The notes under the pieces: model-generated
Databases searched by the model: none
The model's input: the letters and a program-made list of their open reading frames with translations, nothing else
Told to the model about the DNA's origin: nothing
Source: Luethyella okanaganae
GTDB lineage: Bacteria > Actinomycetota > Actinomycetes > Actinomycetales > Microbacteriaceae
Length of the DNA: 64,000 bases
Assembly (NCBI RefSeq): GCF_042660285.1
Contig: NZ_JBHSTP010000001.1
Span: 558,001 to 622,000 of the forward strand
Direction of reading: 5' to 3'
In this document: piece after piece, positions 62,841-64,000 of the stretch
Numbering within the stretch: the stretch's first letter is position 1
How the letters are laid out: every line of letters starts with the position of its first letter
Program-made: the position numbers and the translations under genes

Positions 62841-63530
62841 ATGAAGGGCAAGTCGAGGATGCTAGCGCTGGCGGGAGCGGTGGTGTTGATCGGCGGGGTG
62901 TCGTCAGCGGCATTCGCAGATGACGGTATTCCAGGGGATAACTCGACTATTGCGGTGCTCCAGAATGTGGTGCCCGAGATGTTCCAGGGCGTACCCAAGA
63001 GTGTTCACGTCGTTAATGACGGCGTCTCTGTCATGGCCGGCGAAAGCGCGCTGAAGATCCCACTCGACCCTGCTGAGGCGATCACGCTCTCCGGCGAGGA
63101 CGGGTCGATCGGACTGAAGCTTGTCGGTGCTGAGGGCCTCGCCACGATTGACGCATCGGGTGCCCTGATCTTCGGCTATCCAGACGGATCGTCGGTGGCC
63201 GTGATGCCGAAAGGCAATGCGTCCGTGCAGATGACGATGGTCATCGAATCCGACAAGAGCGCCACATCCTACGACTACGCATTCGTTCTTCCAGACGGGG
63301 CCACCATCGTCCCGGCCGTCGGCGGCGAATTGCTGCTCGTCTCCGTGGAGGGTCGACTCCTCGGGGCCATCGCAGCTCCGTGGGCTGTCGACAGCAACGG
63401 TGTCGACGTCCCTACGCGTTTCATCGTCAGCGGGAACGTCGTCTCGCAGATCGTTGACCACAGCTCTGGTGACTTCGCATACCCGATCGTCGCCGACCCC
63501 TACATGAGCCGGAATCTCATCTCTCACTAA
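62841..63530 (+). CDS. Secreted protein consisting mainly of the shared domain
   Basis: A 229-residue precursor. Signal peptide 1-26 (MLALAGAVVLIGGVSSAAFA). Residues about 88-220 correspond to residues 100-233 of the secreted protein at 59414-60595: both read ...SSVA..., then a Gly-rich turn, and AxWAxDSNGxxxPTR and FPV/YPI...DP. No further domain follows; the protein ends nine residues after the shared domain. A GGGGGG run lies a few bases before ATG 62841. Function unknown. Its stop is ten bases before the following gene. Confidence 0.75.
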   Translation: MKGKSRMLALAGAVVLIGGVSSAAFADDGIPGDNSTIAVLQNVVPEMFQGVPKSVHVVNDGVSVMAGESALKIPLDPAEAITLSGEDGSIGLKLVGAEGLATIDASGALIFGYPDGSSVAVMPKGNASVQMTMVIESDKSATSYDYAFVLPDGATIVPAVGGELLLVSVEGRLLGAIAAPWAVDSNGVDVPTRFIVSGNVVSQIVDHSSGDFAYPIVADPYMSRNLISH

Positions 63531-63539
63531 GCTGGTCTC

Positions 63540-64000
63540 GTGGTCTCGTGGTTCGGTCGGCGCAGGATGCGCATGGAGATCCCCCGGTTGAAACCCCGCG
63601 GGGAGACCGCGTCGTCCGCTCGCGTCGACTTCAGCGAGATGACACCGGAACTTCTGCCTTTCCTCGGTCAGGCCGCCTACATCCAGCTCGAGGTGTTCGA
63701 GAACCTGTCGCGCGCCGTGTCCACCGCTCCGACACTCACCGCGAAAGAGGGCCTGAGCGCTGCGGCGGGAATCGCCCTCGCCAAGCACCACGTGCTCATC
63801 GCCGAGATCCGGCGTCGTGACGCGAAGCCGGACGAGGTGATGGCGCCGTTCCGATCCGCCATCGACCGCTATCGCGCGGCGACGACCGGTTCCGACTGGT
63901 ATGAGCTCCTGCTCAGCAGCTACCTGACCGCCGGCATGCTCGACGACTTCTTCATCCGCCTCGCAGACGGGCTCCCCGGCGACAGCGGGCCATGGGTCGC
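63540..64000 (+). CDS. Ferritin-like (MiaE-like) fold protein, 3' truncated
   Basis: First 153 residues of a protein that continues beyond the window. From VDFSEMTPELLPFLGQAAYIQLEVFENLSRAVSTAPTLTAKEGLSAAAGIALAKHHVLIAEIRRR onward it is a helical bundle with Glu and Glu/His positions (IQLEVFE, LAKHHVLIAE) as in ferritin-like di-iron proteins related to the tRNA hydroxylase MiaE, a group widespread in Actinobacteria. GTG 63540 is the first start after the preceding stop; ATG 63567 is possible. The region around the GTG carries a short repeat (GGTCTCGT twice). Confidence 0.7.
   Translation, partial: MVSWFGRRRMRMEIPRLKPRGETASSARVDFSEMTPELLPFLGQAAYIQLEVFENLSRAVSTAPTLTAKEGLSAAAGIALAKHHVLIAEIRRRDAKPDEVMAPFRSAIDRYRAATTGSDWYELLLSSYLTAGMLDDFFIRLADGLPGDSGPWV

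Overview
The window looks like a chromosomal segment of a high-GC Gram-positive bacterium of the Actinobacteria, most likely family Microbacteriaceae; the genus cannot be fixed from the sequence. Reasons: high GC throughout, many GTG and TTG starts, several likely leaderless genes, a DtxR/IdeR-type iron box, class II GlpX fructose bisphosphatase, a DUF3117 gene, a ferredoxin-dapC pair, a nadA-nadB-nadC-nifS operon headed by an NrtR-like regulator, and a tandem glycine riboswitch in front of gcvTHP. I saw no tRNA, rRNA, CRISPR array, phage or IS element.

Layout. 0-8.3 kb: end of an MFS carrier with a four-carbon acid sugar kinase, glpX, rmuC, a DEDDh exonuclease, ychF, and a divergent marR / EamA transporter pair with two stacked operators. 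8.3-15.9 kb: a DHA2 drug exporter, then (minus strand) the NAD operon nrtR-nadA-nadB-nadC-nifS with overlapping or abutting gene junctions and a palindrome over its promoter. 15.9-20.8 kb: glycine riboswitch and gcvT-gcvH-gcvP. 20.9-22.5 kb (minus): a DCC thiol-disulfide protein, a CPBP membrane protease and a tiny secreted peptide. 22.7-28.4 kb: a peptide ABC importer with a fused two-ATPase subunit, followed by a frameshifted ABC-ATPase remnant. 28.4-34.4 kb: typA, a lipoprotein, and the iron uptake operon efeU-efeO-efeB (minus) behind a DtxR-type box. 34.4-45.9 kb: lysine/DAP and central metabolism: a degenerate PIG-L/membrane fusion, fdxA, dapC, gltA, a penicillin-acylase family enzyme, dapD and dapE (divergent), a PIG-V-like mannosyltransferase, DUF3117, an O-methyltransferase and tatB. 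46-50 kb: dctA and a divergent CitA/DcuS-type two-component system. 50-58.8 kb: mrp, DUF1003 and a soluble MgtE-like protein in one overlapping operon, a stress protein, a peptidase, a membrane-anchored EEP enzyme, a PHP phosphoesterase and a DEAD-box helicase. 58.9-63.5 kb: an accessory-looking stretch of unknown secreted and membrane proteins. The window ends inside a ferritin-like (MiaE-like) gene.

The most interesting stretch is 58.9-63.5 kb. Two different secreted proteins there (59414-60595 and 62841-63530) share a domain of about 130 residues. One carries an extra C-terminal domain with a CxxC motif and overlaps a four-helix membrane protein gene; the other is the shared domain alone. 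This resembles a common leader or carrier domain with exchangeable cargo and a membrane partner. Other notable points are the NrtR-like protein with a degraded Nudix box, the secreted peptide next to a CPBP protease, the degenerate PIG-L/membrane fusion, and a recurring pattern of short (15-21 bp) tandem duplications, several of them touching the stop or start codons of minus-strand genes.
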